A stretch of 64,000 nt of DNA. Origin: Synanceia verrucosa (Eukaryota > Chordata > Actinopteri > Perciformes > Synanceiidae). A program made the position numbers and the translations under genes. The stretch lies in assembly GCA_029721515.1 (NCBI GenBank), contig CM056550.1, forward strand, positions 15,182,406-15,246,405, written 5' to 3'. Positions 44,701-54,690 of this stretch are shown here, piece by piece. Position 1 is the stretch's first letter; every line of letters starts with the position of its first letter. The notes under the pieces were generated by a model, which was not told where the DNA came from, ran no database searches, and saw only the letters and a list, made by a program, of their open reading frames with translations.

Positions 44701-47700
44701 ATCAGCTTTTAAACTTGTCGGCGGTGCCTGGAGAGGTGTTTGTTTGACTGCTGGCAGTAACATCTCACGAGATCTTGTTCCTTGGAAAGCGGTGGAAAGC
44801 AGCACTAAACGCTGATCATGCAAGACTTCTTCTTTGGTTTCGGCAGACTTGCTATGCAGACTAGACATGTGTATGGCGATTGATGCCCTCAGGCGAGACT
44901 GTCAGGCGGGTTTATACTTCAGGTTGCTTCTCCGCACATCCAATAAAGAAAAACATATGCAAGTTAAAAGGTCGATCTTTGGATTTTATGAATTGATTAT
45001 CAAGCATTTAAATGGAGTTCGATTAAAATCGATTGAATGGATTTTTTTTTTTTAACCCAGCCCTATAAAACACCCATATTTGCAGAGGAGATGCAATATT
45101 TGCAGCAGACTACTGTACTTCTTGTGCTATTCAGGCAGACAGGATGAGAAAATGTGTTTTTTGAGTGTCATGTAAACATGTTCTAGTCAAAACACAAATT
45201 ACAAGCGTGAACTGGGAAATGAGCGTGATGGGACCTTTAAATCTGAACATGCTACATGTGTTTTATTTTTATATATGTTGATTGAACATTGGTCATGATT
45301 AAGTTTTGCCTTTATTAAATTCATCTGTTTTTTTCACCCCAGGTACATGAGAACATGCAGTTCCCCTTTAAGAAGCTGATGCGGGTGGAGGTGGTGGACA
45401 AGAACTACCTGTGCCGGACGCGGGTGGCGTTGGTGGAGCAGGTGATCGGAGGTCGTCTGAGGCTAGTCTACGAGGAGAGCCAGGATGGGTCAGATGACTT
45501 CTGGTGCCACATGTATAGCCCCCTCATTCACAATATAGGCTGGTCACGCAGCATCGGACACCGCTTCAAACGCTCCGGTGAGTTTGGAAAGTATCCATTA
45601 AGGCTGTTTAAGCTGTGTGAGGCACTGTAAGAGACACTATTTGAGACTTTTGTAGCACCGACCGAAAAGCTCCAATCCTATCGGGTATAAAAAAATGAAT
45701 CAGTTTTTGGTGCTAAAATCTGATACCTATGTGTCTGTGAGCCATGCTTTCAGATGTCTCTATGGATGGGGGGACATGTCCCCTTCAGATTCATAGAGAC
45801 ACTGATCCGTCCCCCCACTTTCCAGCATAAGTAGATAAACATTGCTGGTAAAACAGAGGGATAATGTCATTGCAGCAGCACTGTGAGCTCTGTGTTTAGG
45901 TTCATGGTGCGTTCAAGTTGTACATGAATGTCAGAAATTTCAAAGCTCCAAATCAGAATTTATATCAGAACCCTGAATCTCACCAACCAGACATAGACTT
46001 CATGCTATCTGCTACTGACATAAACAGTAGCTACATGTTTTGTTGTTGCGATTAAGACGATCTGAGCTCCAAGTTCTGACTTCCAGTGAACACACCATAA
46101 GGAAAACTCTCACTCCCCAGGGTCCTAAAGAGGAACTGGTAGCAGTCTGTTGATCATCATCAGACCATTGTCTAGTATGTCTACCATGATAAAGACCAAA
46201 TTAGACAAAAAATAACCTACTGAATTGAAATCATAAAATAATAATAATATTGAGGATGCACATGATTAAAGCCTAAATTACTCAAAAATAACTTATTGAG
46301 GTATCAAAAGTATTGCTCTGGAACCGGTATCGAAACAAAGGTATCGAAATTGGCATTGTATCAAAAAATTTTAACAATACCCAGCCCTCACTTGAGAGCC
46401 CTGATGTCTGCTGTATGGAAATAAGGTCAGATAAGATAAGGTAGAACTTAAGTCATCCTGAAATTCTTTCACAACAGTCATACACAGTAGGAAAAGGTAA
46501 GCATATTTAAAGTTTTTTTTTTTTTAAATATATATACACAGTGCAGAATAATGCAAAAAACGAAACAATACAACAACATAAAAAACTACAAAAACTAAGG
46601 AGCACAAGTATGCAAACAAGTAAACAAAGAATTTCAAAAGTGACCAAGTAAGCTAGTTCAAATATAAATAATATATGAATGAACATATTTTTCAGTTTGA
46701 AACCAGTTGTTTTCAGAAGATGGGTTTTTTCCTGTTTTCTTACCTCATACTTACCTTAAGTTGCCTTACATGTACACATACATACACCTCCTGTAAAGAG
46801 GAGTTTATTATAGTCTCATATAAAATCAACAATACCAACGATAATAATAATAGTAATAAAGTAAACTGGTATCAGAATAGTATCGGTATCGGCAGATGTC
46901 CAGATTCAGGTATCAGTGCGTCCCTAATGAACGTGTTATTTCTCATCTTTATCAAACTGACATTTTTAAACAAACACTATGTGTGTTTTTTTTTTTTTTT
47001 TGTTAAGCTCAGTCAAAACAATAACACACAAAAATGTGATTTGAAGTGACTTGGCATAAAAGGAATTGTTGTCTTCACCAACATTGCTGTCATTGCAGTC
47101 AGCTTGTCCCTGTCCAGGCTTCCTTCAGTGTCCATTATTCAGGAGGGTTTTATTTATCTCCCTCTCTCTAGAACAAACAGACCCACTGATTAAAACCAGT
47201 TAAATGCACGACAAGAGGCTTCACTCTTGCTGCATTTCCACTACACAGTAACAGCATACAGCCCAGTTTTTGTTGCTTTTCCATTACAACTGAGTACCTC
47301 CTCGGTGTGGGCGGGGTCGTCATACAGCAGCGCAAAACTGCCGTAACTTCATTTGCATGAGACACAGAAAACTGGGAAGAAGAAGAAGAAGAACAACAAT
47401 ACAAACAATGGAGGACAAGGAAACGATCATGTATTTGTTACTCGCTCTGTGACTTTCTGTCACGCACAAAGCGAAAGAAAAGAGACAGAGAAGACTCCAG
47501 GAAGTGTAAAAATAGTGTAAAAAAAAAAAACAGTTGCTGGTTTTAAAAATGGTGGAGTCAAGTTGTTTTTGGCTTTTACAGTCCAATCGGACGTCCCGCA
47601 TCCAATGACGCTTCCGATGACGACGCGTTGGCCAATCAGTGGAAGGCAGTCGGCTGACATCACGTTTTAGTATCACTTCGGCTAACTTGGAATCAGGGCT

Positions 47701-50700
47701 GAGGAGGTACGAAAAAAAGTACCAAGTACCAGGTACTAGCGGAAAAGCGCCACAACCGTGTAGAGCCGTGCCATGCCGTACCGCACCTGTGGAAAAGTGC
47801 CATAAGTGCGTCTTTCTCAACACATGGGTGCGTTGATTCCACAGCAGAATGAACAGAGTGAGACCTCCTGTCAGTTATAAAGTATCTTTGTCTCAGTGAG
47901 AGGAGGAGGGGCCTCTAGCAGACACACAGGCCCAATCCCAAACCGCTCCCTACACACTAGCCCTTCACCACAGAGTGTCACTCTAAATGAAGTCGCACTC
48001 GCAGCTGTGGAGGGCACTATAATGGCGCTTTTCCACAGATGCGGTATGGTACAAAAATTTTCTACCGCCTACAGCAAATACCGCAAATACCGTGTATACC
48101 GCGCAGCCTCACTTTATTAGTACGATAATTTGATTTGTTTTGGAGTGGCAGTGATTCATAGCTGTTGATGAATGGATAAGAAGAGGATCTGTTGAGTAAC
48201 ATAGTGTTTTGTTTATTTAAAACAGATGGCTCACCTGTTCAAACAGGGCTTGGAGGGTGTGACTGTTATTGATCAAATGTGAAATGGCAATAAATACTGC
48301 ATTCTGAAGAAAGAAGTGTTATGTATTGTTGTATACAATCACCAGGAAATGGATTTTCTTAAGCTTAAGTATGATAGCCTGGGCCCATACTTCCTGTGAC
48401 GCTGCACAAAGTTTTGCGACTAAGTTGGTCTGGTCAAATTGCCAATCTCTTCAATTGGAATAAGGATCAATGAAAATCTAGCATTTCCAACAGCTTCGTC
48501 CAGTAGCACACAGAGGTATTTGATAGACACGGATTAAGACCGCCCTCTGAGAACTCGGTTTACAATGCAGCTTGACCAGACTACGCTCACAGAGCTTTGT
48601 AGTCACGATAGCGAGGCTTAAAGTATGAGTCACGCAGTGAAGACCTCAGAATAAGTTGGGGACAATATGTCATCCAGCAATATTTGTTATCATGACAGGC
48701 CTACTACCAGGTGCTACCACAGCTCTGTTTTTAGCCTGTGTATTAGAAGAAGAAGAATTCCTTTATTAGTCCCTCAGTGGGGAAACTTCAGTTCTCTTTC
48801 ATCCCTGCTGAAAGCACTGAATGATGCCTTGCGCATGCGCAATTTGAGTATGCATACCAACAATGTCGCTTGTGACCAATGGGTGATCTGAGAAAGGCAC
48901 CAGAGGCTCCAGAGTCTTTTCACGCAAACATTCTGAGTGACCGAGCGCTCTGACGGTTATTTGGAATTCATAGTTACCATAGTTACATTACATAGTAACT
49001 CGTTTTCACTCTATTTATTGCACATTACACAGCTAGGACTGGTATCGTTCAAATTTTTTTGATACAATGCCAATTTCGATACCTTTGTTTCGGTACCTCA
49101 GTAAATAATTTTTGTGTAATTTGGGCTTTAATCATGGTCATCATTAGTTTTAAATTATTATTATTATTATTATTATTATTATTGTTATTTTTTGATTTCA
49201 ATTCAATAAGTTATTTTAGTGTAATTTGGTCTTTATCATGGAAAACATACAAGTCAATGGTCTGATGATGATCAACAGACACAGGGGACTGCCAGTTCCT
49301 CTTTCGGACCCTGGGGAGTGAGAGTTTGTCTTATGGTGTGTTCGCTGGAAGTCAGAACTTGTAGCGCTGATCGTCTGCTGATAACCTCAAAGTTTAGTGC
49401 TTCCAGCTCTTCCAGCCTTACAGACGAACATGTAGCTACTGTTTACGTCAGTAGCTGATAGCATGAACTCTATGTCTGGTTAATCTGACTTTCTCAGGTG
49501 GAGAGTCGACTTCACTGACTTTACATTAATCCTCTGTTAAGCGATGTTTGTCTCCTTATGTTGGAAAGTGTGGGGACGGATCAGTGTCTCTATGAATCTG
49601 AAGGGGACATGCCTCCCTGTCCATAGAGACATTTAAGAGCATGGTTCACAGACACTTCAGTATTGGAATTTGGCACCGAAAATGATTATTTTTTTTTTAT
49701 ACCTGATAGGATCAGAGCTTTTTCGTTAGTGCTACAAAAGTCTCAAAGTCCGGTACCCAGCCCTACATACAGGGAACGTATTAATGGAGAGGTGTCAGAG
49801 CAAGGATGCTGCCATCCCAAGTTGGGGGTTCGGTGCCATGCTCAAGGGCACCTCTCCAGCTGCCGTTCCAAAATCCAAAGTTGGTCTGACCTGGACTCGA
49901 ACTGACGATGGTTCCCAGTCCAAGTCACTGCAGACTTGAGCTGCTGTCATATTTTTGAAGCATGTCAGACGAGTCTTTTTGATTGGTCTGTTTATTTTGC
50001 AGATGTTACGAAGAAGATTGAGGGCCAAGTTGATGCTCCTGCACTGTTCTTCCAGAAGGTAATACTTTAAAAATAAAATTTTTCTGTTATCCCAGTTGAC
50101 TGGCTTAAGAATGAGTCCTTCAACCGTTACTGGTTAAAGGTAAATTATGCTGTTACCATGATGTGTTTAGAGAGGTAATTATGAGACGTTTACCTTCCTG
50201 ACATGATCTCTAAGCAGATTGTAACACATCATGCTGTTCATCATTACGTATCATACTACAAATGTGTTTTACAGTGATAAGCAAGGTAAAATGACAGTGA
50301 CAGTGAGTGTCAGTGAGTCTTACAGAAATCCTGTATGTTTTGCCTGTTTATAAATTATAATAACTGTTGAGCAAGTAAAACCTACTGAAAACTAGACTGA
50401 ATGGAAAAGTCAATTCCTGCTATACATACATATATACAAATAAGCCTAAATCTATTTTCGAAGAATTGGGATCATTTTAGCCTGATAATTTGATGTTCCA
50501 CCAGTCATGGCAGACCTGGTGGGCCTTTAGATGTAATATTTCTACTTTCTTCTTAATAATTCCTCTTGCAATGCCTGATTAAACCATATTTCAAATAATG
50601 TCTAAATGTGAATGTGTACCAGGTGAAAGATGTGGACCAGAGCGGGGAATGGTTCAGAGATGGGATGAAGTTAGAAGCCATCGACCCCCTCAACCTCTCA

Positions 50701-53700
50701 ACTATATGTGTAGCCACTGTAAGAAAGGTGAGTTTGCTTCAGGACTCCTCGCTGATGACATGATAAACTTAATGGGGTGAAAGAAGCTGACTAAAGCCAT
50801 CATGGTTTCCAGGTGTTGGCGGACGGGTACCTCATGATTGGGATTGATGGTTCAGAGGCAGTGGATGGGTCAGACTGGTTCTGTTACCATGGCACCTCGC
50901 CCTCCATCTACCCTGTCGGCTTCTGTGAAATCAACGACATAGAACTCACGCCCCCTAGAGGTACTGTACACTTCTGTCCTCCTTTCAGCTCTTCATTCAT
51001 GTAAATAGGTGATCACATTCAGTGGACAGTGCAGGTATGGAAGATTTAAAATGCCATAATACAAACAAAGAATTAAACTTATTTCCCTTTTAGGTATCTC
51101 TACACTGTGTTTTTCAACGCCTCCACAATACCAGTTAAAGGGAAAATGCTGTTCTGTTTTCATCCCTCCAGGATTCATAGAACCGTAGTTACCTTTGTAA
51201 CTTTCTTTTTCTTTTTTTTTTTTTTACAAGTTGGACCTTATTCCTGGGATAAAATATTGCGATCTAATCACCCATTTCACTTTGGAGTCATTTGGAGTGT
51301 TTGCAATATTGGATTTGATGATATCCATTTAACAGGAGTGAAGCGGGCACTGAAAATGCCAGTAAATGATGGGAGATGTAGTCAGAGCATAAAGAGACGG
51401 TATACACCACAGCGATCAAAACAGAATCTGGACAAAAAGTGGCGACTTTGGTGAAAGTGTCCTCTACCTCTGATAAAACAGTGATGAAATAAAATATCTT
51501 CTTTTATTTGAGTGTTTTCAGAGTACAAAATAGTTCATAAGTTCATACAAAATATTCTGTGGGTCTTAAAAATAACTAAAAATGGGTAAAAACGCTGGAA
51601 CAAGGCACTTTCTGTTTTTATAAAAGGACTAACACTCAGTGAGTTACCGCAAAGACCAGACAGATGTTTACCAACGTGGTCCAAAATGGTCCAACAATGA
51701 AGTCAACTTGGTGTGTTGGGGCTCTAAGACATCATTCCACCCACTCTTGCTCCTGCTGATGTGTTGAGGCACTTTAAATCTTCCATACATGATGTCTGTA
51801 CTGTACTACGGGTGACTACCATTTCTTTGTAGGCGAAGGTGTCAGAAGTAGGTTGATGACATCAGATTCTGCCTCTGTTTCCCAGGGTACACTAAACTGC
51901 CATTTAAATGGTTTGACTACCTCAGAGAAACAGGTTCAATAGCTGCTCCTGTCAAGCTCTTTAACAAGGTAGGCTCCATTACTGCTCTCTGTGTTCGGCT
52001 TCTCGTCTTATTTAGATTTCTCGTGGTTGAAAGCTGTTGTCTTCACCACCTCCTGTTCATGTTGTCTTGTATTTCTGTCCCTTGTTCCATCTGATAAGTA
52101 ACATTCAGGCTTTATCAGGGACATATTTACTAAAGTGTATCTCACTGCTAGTCAGTGTTCATGCTTTTATTTGATGTAAATGAGAGATTTCCCTGCCCTG
52201 CGTCTCACAGGAGGTTCCCAATCACGGCTTCCGGCAAGGTATGAAGCTGGAAGCTGTTGATCTAATGGAGCCTCGGCTAGTGTGTGTTGCCACGGTGACG
52301 AGGATTGTGCACCGGCTACTGAGGATCCACTTTGATGGCTGGGAGGAGGAGTATGATCAGTGGGTGGACTGCGAGTCGCCTGACCTCTACCCTGTGGGCT
52401 GGTGTCAGCTAACGGGCTACCAGCTCCAACCCCCTGCCACCCAGAGTAAGAACGATGATCCACAAGAGCTGACATGAGTCAGGACAGCAGGCCTGGGTAT
52501 CGTTCAGAATTAGATGCTAGTTTCAATACCTTTGTTTTGATACCAGTTCCAGGAGGATACTTTTTTCGATACCTCAATAAGTTATTTTTGTGTAATTTGG
52601 GATTTAATCATGAAATCTGAAGGGGACATGTCCCCGCCGTCCATAGAGACATCTGAGAGCATGACTCACAGACACGTGGGTATTGGAATTTGGCACCGAA
52701 AAATTATTAATTTTTTGATACCCAATAGGACTGGAGCTTTTCGGTTTGTTTCCCAGCCCTAATCTCAAGTACATTTCACTTGATGGAAAGGTGCTGCCTG
52801 TTTTCCATATCAACCCACAACTCCTACAGCTCACTGTGGTTTCCTGTCTGCTGTTCTTCTCTCAGGTAACAGAGAAATGCCTCAGTCTGTCCCCAAGCAG
52901 AAGAAAAAGGCCCAGCAGTACAAAGGCCAAAAGAAAAGTGAGTAATCCATCTGGAACTGATGAATCATTTCGCTTCGCTCCTTCCTTTGCCTTCTCTTTT
53001 CTGTCACTGGCTACACTCTGGTCCAACCTCTGCTGCCATCAGGTTGGTCGTCTGCTCAGTGTGTCAGGAATATTTCCATCAGACCTGCCGGGTGTTGTAG
53101 ACAGAAGAAAGCTCTGGCTTTTCCTTTATGAGTGGGATAGTTTCCAGCACACCGCATGCATGCTTGGGTGCAAAGTGTTTGAGACATTTCAGGTATTTGA
53201 GAGCAAAAGGCCTGGTGTTGCTTTAGGTCCACGTCTTCTGATCACAGGAGCGCATGCTAATGCTAAATTGGAATACTTTTTGCTGAACACAAGCAGTCTA
53301 TATGGAAGTTTGTGGCTACCAGTATAGAAATGAAATATTTTAATCAGATTGAAATGTGTGTAGTATGCAAATTAAATTTGTAAAAGCAGATTTGCACTTT
53401 TGCATTCCAATGCATGATTACTGACAAAATTGAAATGAAATGATTTGGATGCATGGTGACACATGCTGCTTGAAAATGTGAATTATTCGGAATTAGGATT
53501 TTAAATTGTTACATTAAACAGATTTTGACTTTTTTGAGGTACTATGTTTTTTTTGAAGAGGCTTGGGAGAGCTTACAACATTTTGCCTTATTCATTTAAT
53601 GTGATTGTGATTTATATCTTGATGTTAGCTTGTTTTTAATGAAAACCATGACCCTTTTGACAAATTTGGCATTCTGAAGATGACAACTAAAATAACCACT

Positions 53701-54690
53701 GAGAAATCTTTTTCATTTTCACTGCAACTGAAATGTGCTTGTTAGACATGAAAATGAAAAGGTGAAATGCAAATTGATTTCCTATTATTAAACGAAAGTA
53801 TTGGCTGCCACATGCTTCCATACTCTTGGTGCAGTCCTGCTCTCGGTGGCAAACAGTCTGGTTCCAGCTTCCCAGAGGCTCATTCAGATGGTTGAAGAGA
53901 ACACGTCACCCTAAGCTGTCACCCTGTTTTTAACTTTTCTTCACAATACATAATCTGAACACGAAGAACGCCTTCTGGTTGAATTGAACCCCTGTGTTGT
54001 AATAATAAGCCCCTGGTAGCTCACCCGAGTCTGGCTTGGTGTTTAGAGAGGAAGATTCCGGTTGGTCGACGGCCCTTCAGTCAGGCAGGCAGGAGGAGGA
54101 GCAGCTTTTCCGGGGATGAAGAGCAGAGTCCGCCCCCTTACCCTGCCCAGGGGCCCTCTCGGCCCCGGCCCCGAACCCACCTCCACCAAACCCACAAATC
54201 AGGTAAACGTCACACTAACGATAAAAGCGGCGCGGCGCCGAGCCCTCAGAGGGCGTTTTCACCAGAAGACGGTCCTCTGAATCCTCACAGGGCGTCGCTG
54301 TGGAGCTGGACGCTGCCGATGCTGCATGCTCTACTCTTAAATCATTGTTGTTCTCACATGAATATTTGTGTGATGCTCTGTTCAGTTAGTTCACTCTGAA
54401 GCATGTTTCTTTCAGCAGATCTTTTGATATTAGTAGTTGTCTTGATGCTCATCCTGCATGTGAAGTAAACACCAGGAACAAACTCTAGAGCTCCTCCAGT
54501 ATTTCACTCATGAACACAGCTGGCTCATCTGTGCCCTCTGCTCTCTCTTTATTTTGTCTCTGCATCTGTAGAGTCTCTCTTGCGAATGAAGGAGGAGAAC
54601 ACAGAGGTGGATGAGTTCACCTTCTCGCAGGGCACCTCCGACCAGGAGAGCAACGGCTCGGGCAGCTACTACATCAAACAGGAGCCCTGA
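38749..54690 (+). CDS. mbtd1: MBTD1, four-MBT-repeat H4K20me1/2 reader of TIP60/NuA4 (complete)
   Basis: Seventeen exons: 38749-38769, 39995-40199, 40325-40458, 40538-40652, 40738-40820, 40906-41023, 43540-43674, 43792-43880, 45343-45577, 50003-50058, 50623-50727, 50813-50960, 51886-51968, 52211-52445, 52866-52937, 54047-54202, 54572-54690. They total 2,109 nt, or 702 aa plus stop. Every junction is GT-AG and phases close. The protein starts MEDTRDLAERTPRSERKRR. MFDGYDSC (Met24, exon 2) would serve as start if exon 1 is skipped. Order: acidic Ser-rich region, FCS zinc finger (78-102), MBT1-4 (about 165-270, 278-379, 393-482, 487-585), basic linker, and tail SDQESNGSGSYYIKQEP. In mammals, MBTD1 reads low-methylated H4K20 and targets TIP60 to chromatin during DNA repair and transcription. 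Confidence 0.97.
38865..38886. repeat. (TAGC)n microsatellite
   Basis: About five TAGC repeats in mbtd1 intron 1, about 100 bases from exon 1. The run is self-complementary. Confidence 0.9.
40325..40458 (+). CDS. mbtd1: mbtd1 exon 3: FCS-type zinc finger
   Basis: Residues 77-120. CEMCGMVGVRDAFYSKTKRF then CSVSC gives zinc ligands C78, C81, C98 and C102, followed by SRSYSSNSKKASILARLQ. The exon is virtually identical to the mammalian protein as I recall it. FCS fingers bind nucleic acid or partner proteins in Polycomb-group and MBT proteins. Confidence 0.95.
40738..43674 (+). CDS. mbtd1: mbtd1 exons for MBT repeat 1
   Basis: Exons 40738-40820, 40906-41023 and 43540-43674. FDWGHYICSNN opens the repeat, then APMGTSWGDIEEGVRIEVLN, LLRYEGFDNDSGKDFWCDIC and EVHPVGWCASSGKPLVPPK. 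This is the least conserved of the four repeats relative to human. The intron 41024-43539 holds a hAT element, a SINE and an L1 fragment. Confidence 0.9.
41311..42449. mobile_element. hAT-type element with near-perfect 8-bp duplication
   Basis: It begins TAGGGATGGTGAAAAC and ends GTTAACATCCCTA. Flanks ATATGCAT (41303-41310) and GTATGCAT (42450-42457) differ at one base. Purine/pyrimidine motifs ACCGGCCACC and GGTTAACC occur near one end and TCAACCGTTGGTCAGACGG near the other. The interior includes a different repeat at 41530-41775. No intact transposase is present. Confidence 0.8.
41530..41775. repeat. Common teleost repeat nested in the hAT element
   Basis: AGTCAACTTTATTTGTATAG, CCCAATATCACAAATTATGA, GTGGGCTTTACAATCTG, ACACCCTCTGTCC, GAAACCTCAGGAAGAGC and CCAGGATGGACAGATGTGCA, in this order, form a repeat very frequent in fish genomes. 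It sits inside the preceding element, so it inserted later or was captured. The ORF reading across it is not a gene. Confidence 0.65.
42571..42924 (-). mobile_element. tRNA-headed SINE, copy 4, with exact 12-bp target duplication
   Basis: On the minus strand, the element runs from GGGCGGCACGGTGG (right end) to a GGATGGATGGAT tail (left end). It contains TAGTGGTTAGC and GGGTTCGAATCC boxes. It is bracketed by TGAGTGGAATCC at 42559-42570 and 42925-42936, identical over 12 bases. This shows LINE-mediated retroposition, and the perfect duplication suggests it is fairly young. Confidence 0.95.
42965..43275 (-). pseudogene. L1-like LINE reverse transcriptase fragment
   Basis: On the minus strand, an uninterrupted stretch reads FGPNFINWIQTLYSNPQAS, RVNGYISQRFTLERG, CPLSPLLFAISTEPFAQL and then LSLYADDVLLYLTG. 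The last holds the reverse transcriptase catalytic motif (A/ADD, here YADD). It corresponds to the palm region of an L1-clade LINE, 5' and 3' truncated, in an mbtd1 intron. About 100 codons remain, so it is not functional. Confidence 0.88.
43792..45577 (+). CDS. mbtd1: mbtd1 exons for MBT repeat 2
   Basis: Exons 43792-43880 and 45343-45577. NWKAFLVKRLTGAKTLPPDF leads into FKKLMRVEVVDKNYLCRTRV, GGRLRLVYEESQDGSDDFWC and SPLIHNIGWSRSIGHRFKRS. The intron 43881-45342 carries the hAT element with a BED remnant. Confidence 0.92.
44339..45065 (-). mobile_element. hAT element with exact 8-bp target duplication
   Basis: It starts TAGGGCTGGGTATCG and ends TTTAACCCAGCCCTA. It is flanked by identical octamers TAAAACAC at 44331-44338 and 45066-45073. 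At 727 bp it is an internal-deletion derivative that still carries, on the minus strand, part of the transposase N-terminus with a BED-type zinc finger. Confidence 0.93.
44431..44868 (-). pseudogene. hAT transposase N-terminus with BED zinc-finger remnant
   Basis: The minus strand is open for 145 codons. Its N-terminal half ends DVWMHFAFKKLEENEELDKK, and its C-terminal part LAPKLPANSQRAQKIT resembles hAT/ZBED transposases. Between these, the BED finger itself (VCKLCNGNIKYSGN and NLRNHLMRHHPE, with its C2 and H ligands) is in the neighbouring frame. Two compensating frameshifts leave the ORF open but lose the finger. It is a transposon remnant, not a host gene. Confidence 0.75.
45636..46388 (+). 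mobile_element. MITE family X, copy 3 (uninterrupted)
   Basis: It contains AAAAGCTCCAATCCTATCGG, GATGTCTCTATGGATGGGGG, ACACTGATCCGTCCCCCC, AAATCAGAATTTATATCAGA and ends ACAATACCCAGCCCT. The left terminus is not sharp. It is the reference for the empty sites of the insertions in copies 1 and 2. It begins about 60 bases after the donor of the mbtd1 exon ending 45577. Confidence 0.8.
46389..47228. other. AT-rich intronic sequence with a repeat end
   Basis: No exon was found. GGTATCGGCAGATGTCCAG and GGTATCAGTGCGTCCCTA near 46885-46926 look like the right end of a hAT-type element (rc TAGGGACGCACTGATACC) whose left end is not found nearby. A T run lies at 46987-47002. Confidence 0.4.
47229..47803. 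mobile_element. MITE family Y, copy 2
   Basis: TTTCCACTACACAGTAAC at the left and CACCTGTGGAAAAGTGCC at the right form the inverted ends. Body landmarks are shared with 13831-14370, including GACGACGCGTTGGCCAATCAG. Minus-strand ORFs in both copies (for example FSFALCVTESHRASNKY) are conserved by shared descent only. A fragment of the same end recurs at about 48020-48060. Confidence 0.75.
48060..49033. other. Intronic sequence, mostly unassigned
   Basis: No mbtd1 exon was found. GAAGAAGAATTCCTTTATTAGTCC near 48745 resembles the start of a common fish repeat. The rest shows no structure I can name. Confidence 0.35.
49034..49765 (-). mobile_element. MITE family X, copy 4 (inverted)
   Basis: In reverse orientation it runs from TAGGACTGGTATCG to GGTACCCAGCCCTA, with CGATACCTTTGTTTCGGTAC, ATGGTGTGTTCGCTGGAAG and TTGGCACCGAAAATG matching the + copies. 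It includes an (ATT)n run at 49154-49184. Confidence 0.8.
49766..50002 (+). other. End of the mbtd1 intron before the 50003 exon
   Basis: GGAGAGGTGTCAGAGCAAGG, GGTTCGGTGCCATGCTCAAG and CGAACTGACGATGG look like part of a repeat (ORFs on both strands are incidental). The acceptor is TTTATTTTGCAG. Confidence 0.4.
50003..50960 (+). CDS. mbtd1: mbtd1 exons for MBT repeat 3
   Basis: Exons 50003-50058, 50623-50727 and 50813-50960. ALFFQKVKDVDQSGEWFRDG, MKLEAIDPLNLSTICVATVR, MIGIDGSEAVDGSDWFCYHG and PVGFCEINDIELTPPRG follow in order. The 4.4-kb intron before it is almost all MITE sequence. Confidence 0.93.
51340..51645. mobile_element. TTAA MITE family P, copy 3 (eroded)
   Basis: GGGAGATGTAGTCAGAGCAT, AAAGAGACGGTATACACCAC, TTTGGTGAAAGTGTCCTCTAC and AATATTCTGTGGGTCTT match the other family members. 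The termini are eroded (CTCAGTGAGTTACCG). It lies in the mbtd1 intron 50961-51885. Confidence 0.7.
51886..52445 (+). CDS. mbtd1: mbtd1 exons for MBT repeat 4 (methyl-lysine pocket)
   Basis: Exons 51886-51968 and 52211-52445. The repeat contains MKLEAVDLMEPRLVCVATV and HFDGWEEEYDQWVDCESPDL. The caging pattern D...C...F-x-x-W-x-x-x-Y of MBT repeats that hold mono- or dimethyl-lysine is complete. Repeat 4 is the H4K20me1/2 pocket in human MBTD1. This is the best conserved part of the protein. Confidence 0.93.
52491..52761 (-). mobile_element. MITE family X, copy 5 (internally deleted)
   Basis: Only 271 bp remain: the left end GCCTGGGTATCGTTCAGAA and the right end TTCCCAGCCCTAA with the flanking landmarks (GATACCTCAATAAGTTATTT, GGGGACATGTCCCC, TTGGCACCGAAAAATTATT). 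The central part is missing. It makes up most of the 420-bp intron between the exons ending 52445 and starting 52866. Confidence 0.78.
52866..54690 (+). CDS. mbtd1: mbtd1 C-terminal exons with basic cassette exon
   Basis: Exons 52866-52937, 54047-54202 and 54572-54690. The first ends in a lysine-rich run (KQKKKAQQYKGQKKK). The middle exon adds 52 residues rich in Arg, Ser and Pro (KIPVGRRPFSQ, GRRRSSFSG, GPSRPRPRTHLHQ). The last carries the conserved acidic tail ending YYIKQEP and the TGA. The middle exon has phase 1 at both ends and a length of 156 nt, so skipping it keeps the frame. Confidence 0.88.
52938..54046 (+). other. mbtd1 intron 15, no repeats identified
   Basis: The ORF at 52746-53327 runs through the exon and on into this intron in a different frame, and has no similarity. 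Nothing else was recognised before the acceptor at 54046. Confidence 0.4.

Noticed and set aside
52746..53327. 193-codon ORF overlapping mbtd1 exon 15
   Set aside because: It is read in a frame other than the conserved MBTD1 frame and begins inside a MITE. Coincidental.
38749..54690. L3MBTL2, a four-MBT paralogue
   Set aside because: The MFDGYDSC N-terminus, FCS finger and YIKQEP tail are those of MBTD1. L3MBTL2 differs in all three.
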